NCBI RefSeq assembly: GCF_020085105.1
Contig: NC_058046.1
Span: forward strand, 2,992,175-3,056,174
Direction: 5' to 3'
Source of the DNA: Siniperca chuatsi
Lineage: Eukaryota; Chordata; Actinopteri; Centrarchiformes; Sinipercidae
Length of the DNA stretch: 64,000 nt
A model generated the notes under the pieces. That model was given only the letters and a program-made list of their open reading frames with translations. It was not told the DNA's origin and made no database searches. Shown here piece after piece: positions 36,781 to 48,118 of this stretch. The stretch's first letter is position 1, and every line of letters starts with the position of its first letter. A program made the position numbers and the translations under genes.

Positions 36781-37776
36781 CAGCTGCTCTCTTGTCTTTC
36801 CGTCTTCTGGAGGTATTGCCCAACACTCAGCTGTTATGCCACGACCGCAGTGTGTTTGCTTTCTCTCCTCTCTGTAATGTTCAGGCTGAAGCGCTCAGAC
36901 TTGCCACATAACCGAATGCGTCTGCCAGACAAAAAAAAAAAAAAAGAAAAAGGAAAACCTTGCCAAATGAAATGCAGCAGGTACACAGAGGGGTTCTGAG
37001 GTGCCGTCTGACTCTCTTCTGCTTCATTATGCTGCAGCGATTTAATCAAGAGAGAAGGACCGGCTCTGTTTTGCTCCTGTAGTGCCAGACTGTCTGTGTG
37101 AGCCCATTAAAGATGAAGCAGGGTGACTGCTTCCTAGGCTGATGTATGAATCAGCCTCCCCTCTCATTAATGTTGCTGGTAAATGTGAAACCAGACGTTC
37201 TGGCGGGTTACCAGCCCTCATCTGAAAATTGTTTTCTTTTGTAAATATCTGTTGGGACGATAAAAGCGGCCGGTGAAGTCTGAAAATCTTCCAGCTGCTG
37301 TGACTCCTGCCTTTCTAAGGAGCGTTATTAAATCTTTGATGGTGTTTAGAAACTCAGTGCTGTGGGGTTTCTGCACTGCACCTGTCACAGACTCGGAGAC
37401 CACTTGTCAATCAAACAGTGTGATGTCTTTTGCCATAGATTTTTGATGATGAAATGTTGTTAGGTTTGTTAGGTGGCCCTCCTTTCTTTGTCTGTCAGTC
37501 CACGTCTTGGCGAATGCAGTCCATGCTAGCTTTATATTGAGTCACAGTCAATTAAGTTTACTGTGAATACAGCCTGTTCAAAGGTTCCCTGTGGTGCTAT
37601 GGAGCAATGTTTTGATGAGCAGGTCCCAGTTTGTTTCTCATGCTCTACTAGTCGTGCATGAGGATGCACATGTACGTGCGCGAGTATGCAGTTGATGCCA
37701 ATAATGTGTATCCTTTGCAGTTTTGAATGTCATATGCACATTGTTTTGTACAGCTAACAATAAATTAGCATCAGTT

Positions 37777-38165
37777 TTAAAGAGACAGTTCACCCCAAAA
37801 TGGATAGATAGCTCTACAGGTAACAGGAAAAATACATATTTTTCCTGTTACCTGTAGTGCTGTTTATCCATCTAGATTGTTCTGGTGTGAGTTGCCGAGT
37901 TTTGGCGATATCGGCCGTAGAGATGTCTGCATTTTTTTAATATAATGGGACTATGTGACACTCGACTTGTGGTGCTCAAAGCGCCAAAAAAATAAATTTG
38001 GAAAACTCAAAAACAACGTCTCTTTCCAGAAGGGATGACGCGGTGACTCAAGATAATCCACAGATTTGTTGAGAGCAGTTTCATGTAGGAACTATCGGTA
38101 GAAAGAAAATAGTTCCTACATGAAACTGCTGAACTTTAGCGATATAGCAACCTCCTCCTGTATCG
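37777..38165. mobile_element. Family B MITE copy, TTAA end
   Basis: The left end ttaaagagacagttcacccc sits on TTAA. The interior shares tcggccgtagagatgtctgc, aatgggactatgtgacactc and gataatccacagatttgttg with the 56119-56532 copy, in the opposite orientation. The right terminus is uncertain. A near-perfect palindrome lies at 37814-37857. Confidence 0.7.
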
Positions 38166-40174
38166 CCATGTTAAGTTTTGTTTATGTAGAGCAAAATCTG
38201 AAGTTCTCAAGGAAGATATTCTGGTTTTAGCCAGGGATGATTTGGCCCTGATCTGCCCCTTAGTGGAAGTCCTCCAGGTACACTCAAAGTCCGCAGGCAA
38301 GTATGTGACCAATGCTGCATGTTTTGCAGCCACTTGTCCACACCTACCCATTTGTAAAAAGCAAGTATATCGTGAGACTTAATTTGTAAAGTCTGATTTG
38401 ATTCGAGTTTCATCATCCGGGTGCACTACACTGGATCGATTGAACTTCACAACTGTGAGCTTTCTTTGCACCTCAGCGAACACGCTGCAACACTTCGATC
38501 AAACTCCTGCTATGTGGAAACTAACCACATCACACTACACTGAGGCTTCTGGCTGCATTTGAAGAGAAACTAAACCTTTACTGAACATTTACCTTCACAA
38601 TAAACTGAATATTCTCAGTCTGCATTAGATGTTTAGTCTGCTGTTTGTAGGTGAGGGAATCCCCACAGCAGCAGGACTGAATCGGAGTCCGTCAGAAACA
38701 TCTTTCCCTCCAACTGGACTCGATATTGACATTTTGATATTTTAGTTTACAGCCTGAACCTGAAGGCTCAAACTGCCTCCTGCAAACGCTCTAAAATATT
38801 TCTAGTCAACATCGTCGTATGTAGGTCACACGGCTTTTACCCCACATGGCTGATACAGTGATAGAAAGGAAGTACGTTTGCTTTGACCTGAAAAAAAAAA
38901 CAGCCTCCGAGCTGTGAAAATGTGTCGTAATTTGTTTTTGAAAGCCTCTGAAGTTTTTTTTTTAATCTCACCTATCGCACAAAATCACGCTGTCTGTTTT
39001 AACGCTGCTTTGACCACTTTGCTTTTGTGTTTTATCATCGTGCAAATGTACTAAACTAAACTAAACTGAGCGCCCACACGGTGTAATTATTAACTGTGGA
39101 AACTTTGGGGAAATATATTGCAAAATAAAACACAAGGATCCTGCAAAATGAGCATCATCATCACACATTCCTCATTTTAAAGCTTTTCTTTCTTTCACTT
39201 GGCTAATATTTGCATATTTGCAGGACAGTCGGTCTAAATATTTTAAGTGTGCGCTGGCTCCAAGTCCAAGCCTGTAGTCTTGGGGAATTTGAACGGGGAA
39301 CAAAGGCAGAATTCAGCCCCGATTCAGATGCAAATGATGTTCGACGTTGAGATTTAAAAGTACAGCAGCGAGTGAAGATGAAGTGCTGTTGCTTTTAAAA
39401 ACACAGAGACAGTAGAAGAAGAAAAAGGAAAGAGCACAGCTGAAGGAAAAAGAGCAAGAGGGCCTGAAACACCACTGGGAACTGCTTTCACATGCAGAGG
39501 CCGTCCCACGGCTGAATACTGTAGGAGAGCCGTTGTCATGGAAACAGAGAGGCAAAGCCGGCTCTTCATAGGGCTATATAAGACCAACCTCCCACCCCCC
39601 CACTCCTCCCTTCCTCCTCTACAGATACTACGCCAGGACAGGAAACCAGTCTGTAACCTGCAGGTCCGCTTCCTGTGGACTCAGACAAAGACGGGACGGG
39701 CTGTGCAGATACACAAGAGGTCGGTTCATCTGCAACACGTGACTGCAAACCTGTCATTACCGCTCTCGGTGTGCAGTGTCATCTTGTGTGGTTAAATGCC
39801 GCTGCAAGACGATGATGAGGTGTTACAGTTTAGATGACGCTACCGTCCACAACACCTTTCAGGACGACATGCAACAGGAGAATAAGATCGACAAACATCA
39901 CAGGTGACTATAATAAGAAGTCTGGATGTAAAACTTATCGTAACGTTTAACACAAAGCTCTGGATTCAGTACATACAGGGAATCAAACATATTCAGCACA
40001 CAATCTGTCCAGAATCTGTTGAACCATGCAGCTCTGTGTTTGCTGAGCTCAGATTTTATCTTGAGTTTTTGTCACCACAGCTGGTTGCTTCTGTTCGATT
40101 GTAAAGCCGCTTTGGTGGAGAAACCACCCAAGTTTCAAGCAAAAGGTCAAAAGTTTAATGTTAGGATAAATTAA

Positions 40175-40540
40175 AAACGAAAATAAGGCTATTTTCATTA
40201 AGTAATCTGCCAATTATTGTTTCTATTAATCGTTTGGTCCATATAATGTCAGAAAATAGTCAAAAATGTCCTTCACAATTTTCCAAAGTCAAAGTTCACG
40301 TCTTAAAATTGTTTGTTTTGACGAACCAATAGTCAAAAACTCAAAGACATTCAGTTTAATATCGTAGAAATCTCAGAAAACCAGCGTATACTCACATTTG
40401 AGAGGCTGCGACCGGAGAGTTTAGCATTTTTGCTTTAAAAAATGAAGTAAAAAAATATTCTAACAATCAAAAAGCTGCAGTTTTGAATTTTCTGTCCATC
40501 AACCAATCAATTAATCGACCAATCGCTTCATTTCTAATAA
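40175..40540 (-). repeat. Family A copy, long
   Basis: It reads the family in reverse: ttaatcgtttggtccatata, then gtcagaaaatagtcaaaaat, then gacattcagtttaatatcgt, then attaatcgaccaatcgcttc. The outer right end is degraded. Confidence 0.7.
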
Positions 40541-42755
40541 GGGTAATCCTCAGGTGTTCAATATTTTTACTGTATTGAAAGTGACATTATCATGTCGTTA
40601 CACCTTTTAGTAAAGAGGTAAAGGGTTGAAGCTGGAATTTCCTAGTGACGAATGTATTAATACATTAATGTTTAATCCTAATGATAATGTTGAGTTTAGG
40701 GCTGCAGACGCACTTTAATGTGTTATTAACACCTTTTCATGTCTTAGTACTAAATAAAACTGAGTGCAGTCACTGAGGGAGATGAGCTCAAATACTTCAA
40801 CTCAAATGTAAAAAACATGTAACATTTACTTTGGTGTAACATTTTTGTCATTAGATGGCTTTCTGCAGCAGGAGGAACCTTGAACCTATCACATGCTGAT
40901 AGTCACAACACAAAAAGAAAATGGGGAAATCAGCTGCCTTCAAGTTTTTACAAAAGCCCAGAAAGTTACAAATAACCATTGAAAATTGCCCAGTAATTGT
41001 CATGTTTTCAAACAGATACGATTATGCTGATATATTAGTGCTAAATATACGTGATAATGTTGATATCAGTCCCAATACCAACATTCAACACCATAACATC
41101 CGTTACATTCAAGCCCTTGTTGCCAAATGAGTTCACACAATGCTGATTAAGCCTTTCACCGCCAGGTAAATCTCTCTGTATTTGGTAATGATGCGTTTTA
41201 CGCCAACCAGCAATGATTGGTTCGCCAGAGCAGAAGCGGGGGAGCAACCCAGAGCCACGTAGAGAGCGCCGCGATCCGCCATTGCTGTAAAAAAGAAGGT
41301 CCACTGGAGAGAATGCTTATTATTGAGCTTTGTTTACTGTTTTTGTTTTATTACGATTGTATAGTTCGTGTTAATATGCTACGGTGTATTGTATGCAGTC
41401 ACGCCAATAAAGCCACTTGAATTGAAATTAAACGGAGATGACGCAACTCTCTCTCTCTCCCTCTACGTGGCTGCGGAGCGACCGTAGTGACGCAGCAGGC
41501 TGCAGCAGCTAGGAGTAAAACCTAAGAAGAGTCCAAGAAAAGTTTCTAATGCTTCAGATACAAAAGAAACTCAGCGTTCAGAGGAAGGATTACAGTCAAA
41601 AAAAGAAAGCGTTATATGGATAACCGCTGGTGTAGCTTTAGCTTTTCGTTGCTGGAGAGCGCTGCGAGACGGGACTGATGTTACTGATCTTGGATAGGTT
41701 GGTAAAATATTTGGAGTAGGCTGTGTAGCTATTACATTTACTCTGTCTAAATAATGGATAAATCTCATGGGATCCAATGTTTTTAGATCAGATTTGAACC
41801 TGAAATTGAGCATAAAATCATCTGCAGGTGATTCACCTAAGATTTTGTTTTTTATCACACCTCATGTATCAGAGCAGAGAGGACGGGCAGGATGAAGAGA
41901 TTTCAAGCCTTTTCCGTCACTGACAGCCTGTTTTTTATTATCCTGAACAGGAAAAAACACCTCAAGAACTGAAAAAAAAAATCTATAAAAAGAACGAATG
42001 AGCAGCAGCCAGACTTCATGTTTCTGGCCTGCAGAGACTCTGGATGGAAAACTTGCCTTCAGTCAGCATAAACACGCCTGCAAATGATTACAGTGTCTAC
42101 ACACACAAATCTGATCCGGTCACTTGGAAATTACAAACGTGGACGGTCGGCTTTAGAGAGCAGATCTGAAAAACAAATTGGAGCTGTTTGCTGACTGAAC
42201 AAACAGCTGACGAGAAAGGAAAAGGCAGAGCAAAACAGTCTGACAGTGAAATACTCAGAAACACTCCGAATGTTACACCGCTCCTGCATTTTGCAACACT
42301 GTTCATACACTTCTCCACGGTACAAAAGTGCTTCTGACAAGAGATTTCAAGGACAGGCCCTTCCTCCACACACAAACATAACTAATGCTTGTTTTAAAGA
42401 AAAGGGAAAAGAAAAACCCTCGGGACTAAAAAGTGCAGAAAAAAATGTCTGATTCTTGTCACATTCCATCAGACAAAGAAGTCAGATATGCTTGGAGGGA
42501 AGTCAAGCTTCAAGAACAGAGTGGCTTCTGGAGCGCCGTGCAGAAAAATGGAGCGCCGTGGCAGCGACAGAAAAGCTCACAGCTTTATCTACAATTCCTA
42601 CAATAGTGGGGGGGTGGAAAAAGGCAAATACATGTTTCAAAAGAGGATAAACATCAACAATACCAGGGAGAGGAAACGGGATTTATGTGGAGGGGAGAAA
42701 AGAAAAATAAGAAAAGGTTGTTTACGGTGAATTCCAGGCGATGTGTTTGAAAGCT

Positions 42756-42757
<2 letters not shown>

Positions 42758-42802
<45 letters not shown>
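42758..42802. repeat. (GT)n microsatellite
   Basis: An uninterrupted gt array of about 22 units after aaagctg. Confidence 0.95.
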
Positions 42803-42803
<1 letters not shown>

Positions 42804-43947
42804 GAGGGTTAAATAGACCCTTTAAACAGAGGCAGTGGGAAGCCTCACATCTTGAAGCAGTCGCTCTCATCCTGCTCGCCTCACAGAGAAAGCCCGGCGG
42901 TGACCTCTGACACCGATTCATCGTGTTTGCTTGTGTCGGAGTAAGCCTTGCAGCGTTGATAAATGTTGGTTTGCAAGAAAAATATTACAATTTTTGTATT
43001 AAAACTGCGCTCTGAAAGTTTCACACTAAACAGACAAAGAGAGGAAAATAATAATAATAATAATGGTGAGTGCAGCTTTCTCTGGATGGCGCACACATCC
43101 ACACTGGCAGTTTTTTGCAGTATTTTGCTCTTTATTTGTTACATCCTGTTGACGTGAAGTGGCCGCGCAGACACTAGTGATTCATTTCAGCAAACGGGGT
43201 GTCTCGATTACATCACCGACTCAGTTCAGTTTGTGATTTTAGCTCACCACATGGCACATTTTGACAAATATATGTTGCTTAGAGCTTCAAAAACATGCCC
43301 TTTTCCCTACAGGCCACATAATATCTAGATAGTAATCTATACAGTAGTTTCAGAAACCCCTTGAAGGGGTCACAAGATAAATCTGAGTGGTTACCAGAAT
43401 ATTAATAGGATAAGAGGGAAGAAAAACAGTTCTCACACACAAAATTACTTTTCTCGAAATGTTGCTTTTTTGTGTGAATTACGAGACAGTAATAAACCAA
43501 ATTGTGATGATACGATCTTATCATGTTATGAAGTAAAAACTAACAAAATTAAAATGTTTGCCTGACACAAAGAATTTGGCTTTGTGTAATTTAATTCACA
43601 GTGGAACACAGGTCTTTGCTTTGAACATAAGTTTGATTATTTTATATGTGTATATTTGTCACATTGTGATATATATATACCGGAAAATAGCCACACTGAT
43701 ATGGTAATAATGATTTCAACCATACCAGAACCAAAAGAGATGCCAAGTCAAGGCAACTTTGATAATCACAAGCTATAGGAAAATTACAATATGGAGAAAC
43801 AGAATGACAATATTAGGCAAAAGTACAAACATACATTATTAAGTGTAACAACCATCCTAAACTTGCATGCAGCCAAAAAAAAACTGAAAAGCATTCAAAT
43901 AATAATGAAAAACAACATTTTTTTTTGGTATTTGTCCTGAATAAATG

Positions 43948-44165
43948 ACACTTCATCCATCCATCCACTACACCCACTTATTCTGTTCAGGGTCACAGGG
44001 GGGCTGGAGCACATCCCAGCATGCACTGGGCAAGATGCAGAGTACACCCTGGACACGTTGCCCATCTAGCTATCACAGCGCTAACACACATACGGACACA
44101 CAAACAGGACCTTCTGATTTTCCAGTTCGCTTGACCCGCTGGTCTTTGGACTGTGGGAGAAACAA
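43948..44165 (+). repeat. Dispersed teleost repeat
   Basis: The order catccatccatccactacac, ggtcacaggggggctggagc, acatcccagcatgcactggg, agtacaccctggacacgttg, ctttggactgtgggagaaac is that of a very common fish repeat. Class not assigned. Confidence 0.65.
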
Positions 44166-44368
44166 TCAGTCAGTATTAGACAATTAATAGAAATTAATTT
44201 CCAGCTGAGTGACTAATGGATTAATTGACTAAGCAGTCCACCAGTATCTCCTCTGCGCCTCGTCCTGAGCAGAAACACCTCACATCTCTGAAGCTGTGAT
44301 GCATTATTGATGTGTCAGCTTTTGTTTACGGTCATTGATGCTGCTGTGGGAGTAACCATGAGGAAGAA

Positions 44369-44405
44369 ACCCCGACCCCGACCCCGACCCTCGACCCCCA
44401 CCCCC
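44369..44405 (-). other. G-rich tract with G-quadruplex potential
   Basis: The plus strand is (CCCCGA)n-like: ccccgaccccgaccccgacc, then ctcgacccccacccccgg. The minus strand therefore has at least five runs of three or more G separated by two to four bases, which satisfies the simple G4 rule. Confidence 0.6.
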
Positions 44406-44569
44406 GGCAGTTCTTGGACAGCGGAGGTTAAGAGCTCCACTCACCGAAGGATATTTCCTTGAGGGCTTCCGGTCTGCAGCTCAGAATAACACCGAAGCTA
44501 TTGAGTCTGAACGCAAGAGGGGCGCGACAAACACCAGCATGTTCATTTTCACAAAATGACACTGTATTT

Positions 44570-44815
44570 TTAATTAGCGGTTATTTTTCCAATTAGTCCA
44601 CTAATTGTTTTGTTTTTAAAAAAGTTGGAAAATAAGTACAAATGCTCAAAGTGTCGTCTCTTAATTTCTTATTTAGTCTGAACAAGTATTAAAAACCCAA
44701 AATCAGTTTATAATGACATGAGAGAGATACAAAAGCTGCAAATTCTCACACTGTTCAAACTGTTGATTAATTATCTGTCAGTCGTTATATTGACTAATGG
44801 TTTCAGCACTATTTC
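44570..44815 (-). repeat. Family A copy
   Basis: Contains ccaattagtccactaattgt, a ctgaacaa...aacccaaaatcagtttataatgaca core and the end gactaatggtttcagc. Confidence 0.65.
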
Positions 44816-44934
44816 ATACCTTTTTGGCCGATAATAATTTAAATAATAGATACCACGAGTCTTTACATATTTGTTCACTGTTTAGTATGTTACTTACACT
44901 GCATTGTCCAGCGAATACAGTATTTTGTTTTTAT

Positions 44935-45160
44935 TTTAGGGTTGTAACTAACACGTATTTCCATTATCAATAAATCGTTAAGTCCACAAAAATGATGACA
45001 ATCGTCATCACAACATCCCAAAGTGATGTTATAATGTTATCGAATGTTTTGATTTGTCCCACCTACTATCAAAAAAACCAGATCCTCACACTGGAGAAGC
45101 CAAAACCAGCAAATGTTTGGCTTTTTACTTGATAAATGACTCAAATGCTGCTTAATCACT
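44935..45160 (-). repeat. Family A copy
   Basis: Begins agggttgtaactaacacgta and contains ccagatcctcacactggaga and aaaccagcaaatgtttggct, reverse complements of the family interior. Confidence 0.65.
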
Positions 45161-45164
45161 TTAG

Positions 45165-45400
45165 TTCTGTAAGGATTAGTTGATTAATCGCTTAATCAAT
45201 TGACAGAAAATTAATAGATAACAATTTTGATAGATTAACGTGGAGCACAAATGCCAAAATCATGTTACTCCAGCCTCTCAAATGTGATGATTTGCTGCTT
45301 TTCTTTTATATAATTTGGGCGGTGGGAACGATTTTCTGACATATTTTTCATCAATTAATTGTACAAAAAAAAAATTATAATGATAAAATAATTGCTTGTT
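45165..45400 (+). repeat. Family A copy
   Basis: Begins ctgtaaggattagttgatta, then attgacagaaaattaataga and ctccagcctctcaaatgtga, ending attgcttgttgca. Confidence 0.7.
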
Positions 45401-45589
45401 GCAATTTAATTGTATAAAAAATTAGTCATCAATTAATCTTTGGGATTTTTGATCGACTAATCATTCAACTAATGGTTTCAACATGATCGTTTCTTGACTG
45501 CAATGACCCAAATATCTACCCAGGATTAAATAAAGTCGTAGACAAAAACAAGTCAAGCATTACAGGCATTCGGTGCTGAAACACAGAAA

Positions 45590-45885
45590 ATTAATTGAAA
45601 ATCAAATTAATTGGTTACGTAATCTATAAAGACAATAAGACAAATATTCTAATATTGGTTCCAGCTTCTCCAATGTGGTGATTTGCTGCTTTTCTGTGTT
45701 TTATATGATCGTAAATTGAATATGTTTGGGTTTTGGCACTGTTGGTAAAAGAAAACAATGAAACTGAAGATGTCACCTTGGGCTCTGGGACCTTGTAATG
45801 TGCATTTTCTGGCATTTTATGGACTAAACAATGAGCCAATGAATCAGAAAAATGCTTAAATTGACTGGCGGTTACAGCCTTATAA
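45590..45885 (+). repeat. Family A copy
   Basis: Contains ggttccagcttctccaatgt, gatgtcaccttgggctctgg and tggactaaacaatgagcc, and ends ggttacagcctt. Four family A copies lie almost back to back between 44570 and 45885. Confidence 0.75.
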
Positions 45886-46210
45886 TGACAGAAGACAATG
45901 AAAAACAAATTAATGATCCTGTTGTTCTGTTCCTAAATTGGCATGTGTTGTTGTAGCCTAAAACAAATCCCTACAATGCCAAACTCCACAGTTTGAATGC
46001 TTTTCTAAAAACACATAGCAGCTGGAGAGACAGTGGGAGAGAGAGGCTGACTTTAAGCTGGGCACAGAGAGAGAGAGAGAGAGGAAGGTTATAATGAGGG
46101 TCAATATGTGCAGCAGGGTGATCATTAGAAAAGGTATTGATCACCAGAAGAATTACTGCACAAATCCACCTTGAAGCAAGTCAGTTTTACCAGACACACG
46201 CTGCGAAAGA

Positions 46211-46272
46211 GGTCTAATTAACGCCTAATTAACAATATGCAAATGAGTTCACACCTGAGCTCATTTGCATAT
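46211..46272. promoter_or_regulatory. POU octamer pair with homeodomain-type TAATTA repeats
   Basis: Two direct CTAATTAAC motifs (46214-46222 and 46225-46233) stand next to an exact 13-bp inverted repeat ATATGCAAATGAG (46235-46247) / CTCATTTGCATAT (46260-46272). Each arm contains the octamer ATGCAAAT. The cluster lies 44 bp downstream of the exon C donor. Binding is inferred from consensus sites. Confidence 0.5.
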
Positions 46273-46315
46273 GACCGCCCCCCCGGGCTTGATACTCTCC
46301 GCTAATTTTACTTAC

Positions 46316-46336
46316 CTGTTTTTCCAGCATGATCAT
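46316..46336 (-). CDS. ralgds: Candidate ralgds alternative first coding exon C
   Basis: Minus-strand ATG at 46336 gives MIMLEKQ and ends at a perfect donor CAG/gtaagt in phase 0, ready to join SSTQEIGEE at 5148. Human RALGDS has an isoform whose first coding exon is similarly tiny (MMVDCQ before SSTQEIGEE), which supports the idea. An upstream ORF starting near 46378 overlaps this ATG with its stop codon. The case rests on phase, donor strength and this analogy, and it could instead be a first exon of an unrelated transcript. Confidence 0.42.
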
Positions 46337-47100
46337 TCTCTCAGTATCATGACCTTCATGGAGTCGGTGTCCATGCGAGTTCAGGTTCACCGTTCAGACA
46401 CACTCCTCCTCCTCCGCCAGCATCTTGTTCTTCACGGATGAGCGAGAGAAAAAATAAATAAATTAACGAATTTTAAAAAAAAAAGGGGGCTGTTAGCTAA
46501 CAAGCGTTAACGCTGGGAGGCTAGTAGATATAGCTACGGTGCTTTTTATCCTTGAGATAAATGTCCTCGCTGACTCCAGCATGTCTCGACATCAATATAA
46601 AAAGGCATTAAGGAGTGTTTATTCGTGGAGGAAAGCACCACATCGGTCAGTAAACGGGGGAGGAGGAAAAAAAAAAACAACCAACGGCGAGCTGAGGGCT
46701 AGCTAACATTAGCGTGCTAGCGTTAGCCAGCTAAACCCAACGGTTATCAAAATTTTATTTGTCTGCTCGTGCCCTCATCCATCGCCGCTACGCTCCCTTC
46801 CAGTCACGCTCGAAAAAATACAACGGGAAGGTCTCCTCTAGCATCGGTTCTCAAAGCCTCGCCGTTGCTCGACGACGACATCCCAGTGAGGAGTGGTCAG
46901 TCCGGGGGAAGATGTGGTGGTGATTTGACCACTGATATTTAAATGGATGCTGCTGCTGGCTGGCTGGCTGAGGGGGAATCTCCGCTTTCACTAAGACAAG
47001 ACGCTGCTGCTGCTGCTGCTGCTGCTGCCGGAGAAATAAGAGCATCTCAGAACAACGACGCTCCTGAACGCACCACACGTAGAACGACTCAGAGGCGAAA
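46337..47100 (-). promoter_or_regulatory. ralgds: Promoter / 5' UTR region candidate for exon C
   Basis: More CpG-rich than its surroundings (gccctcatccatcgccgcta, agtcacgctcgaaaaaatac, gcctcgccgttgctcgacga). It contains a (CTG)8 tract at 47004-47027, which reads as CAG on the transcript strand and creates a false poly-Q ORF. A start site near 47000-47090 would suit a minus-strand transcript ending at the 46316 donor. Confidence 0.4.
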
Positions 47101-47273
47101 CAGACGCTCTTGAACAGACTCCAAATCTATTTTAATACATTTATTTATTTATTTTTTTTACTATTTTAAAACGGCTGAAACAAATTAATATCCCCCATAA
47201 AAAAAGAACAATGATAACGAGACGGAAATTGTAATTCTTGACCTTAAAAATAGTAGTTTTACCCCCCAAAAGT

Positions 47274-47390
47274 GGTCCACTTACTACCTTGCTAGCTTTT
47301 TGTCATCTCCATGACAACGGAGATAACTTCTTCCGGCGATGAAGACCATGAGATACGGTTGCATGTTCGGAAGAAGCTAGTAAGTGGACC
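47274..47390. repeat. 117-bp foldback element
   Basis: Terminal 13-bp inverted repeats ggtccacttacta (47274-47286) and tagtaagtggacc (47378-47390) are exact. Inside, cttcttccg (47327-47335) and cggaagaag (47368-47376) are also inverted and contain ETS-type CCGGAAG cores. A near RFX-like ctccatgacaac lies between. It could be a small MITE or a bidirectional regulatory hairpin. Confidence 0.5.
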
Positions 47391-47584
47391 TTGAGTTACT
47401 TTTTTTTTTTGTCAAACAAAAATGTTTTACATATAATATTGATATCTTAGTTGTCAATTATTTATTACAAATGTTCTCAAATGCTATATTGTACTATTTG
47501 TAACTTTCTCTGTTTCAAATAAAATATTATATAAAATATAAACTGTGATATAATAGGGGTAGTGGGAGTGAGTTGGGCATCTGA

Positions 47585-47815
47585 TTAAGATGCCTCCCTG
47601 TGGAGGTTTTTCTGGACATGTCTAACAGGGAGGAGAGCCCAGGGAAGAACCAGGACTTACTGGAGGGACTGTACCTCCCGGTCTGGCCTGGGGACACACA
47701 TCAGGATCCCCCCCCAGGAAGAGCTGGAAGACATGAGGCTGATGAGAGGCACGCCTGGGCTTCCTCGCCTGCTGCCACCACACCCAGATTAACAGCAGAG
47801 AATAGACTGATGGAT
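47585..47815 (+). repeat. Dispersed teleost repeat fragment
   Basis: tggaggtttttctggacatg, ggatccccccccaggaagag, ctggaagacatgaggctgat, cctgggcttcctcgcctgct and a tgctgccaccacacccagat end match a common fish repeat that normally ends near a ggatggatgg tail. Confidence 0.65.
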
Positions 47816-48004
47816 ATAAAATATAAACAACATGAATATTATATATAAAAAGTAAACTAACTTCCTGCCATGTCGGACGGCATTCGAACAGTCCTATAAT
47901 AGTCCTAAAATAAAATAAATACTCTCAATGGTATAATGGTCATTTTTTAAAGACTGTGTCAAGGGTATTTTCTCTGTTTTATATATAAATTGAATATGAC
48001 ATTT

Positions 48005-48118
48005 GAACACATGGGCCCTTTTCACTATTTTCTGCCATTTTGTAGACTGAACTACTAAACAATTATTAGAAAAATTAATCAACAGATTAATCAATAATAA
48101 TTGCTAGTTGCTGCTACT
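48005..48118 (+). repeat. Family A fragment (right end)
   Basis: tttctgccattttgtagact, then tcaacagattaatcaataat and aattgctagttgctgc match the family right end only. Confidence 0.6.

Larger units (their letters stand above)
36456..46315 (-). other. Interval between ralgds first exons B and C
   Basis: About 10 kb that is intronic for a transcript starting at exon C. It contains family B at 37777, family A copies at 40175, 44570, 44935, 45165 and 45590, a (GT)n at 42758, a fish repeat at 43948, and a possible orphan exon with an adjacent G-rich strand near 44369-44506. No other supported gene. Confidence 0.55.

Noticed and set aside
46851..47078. Minus-strand ORF with a poly-Q run
   Set aside because: The Q run is the (CTG)8 tract read as CAG; no homology or splice support, and it lies in a likely promoter/5' UTR.
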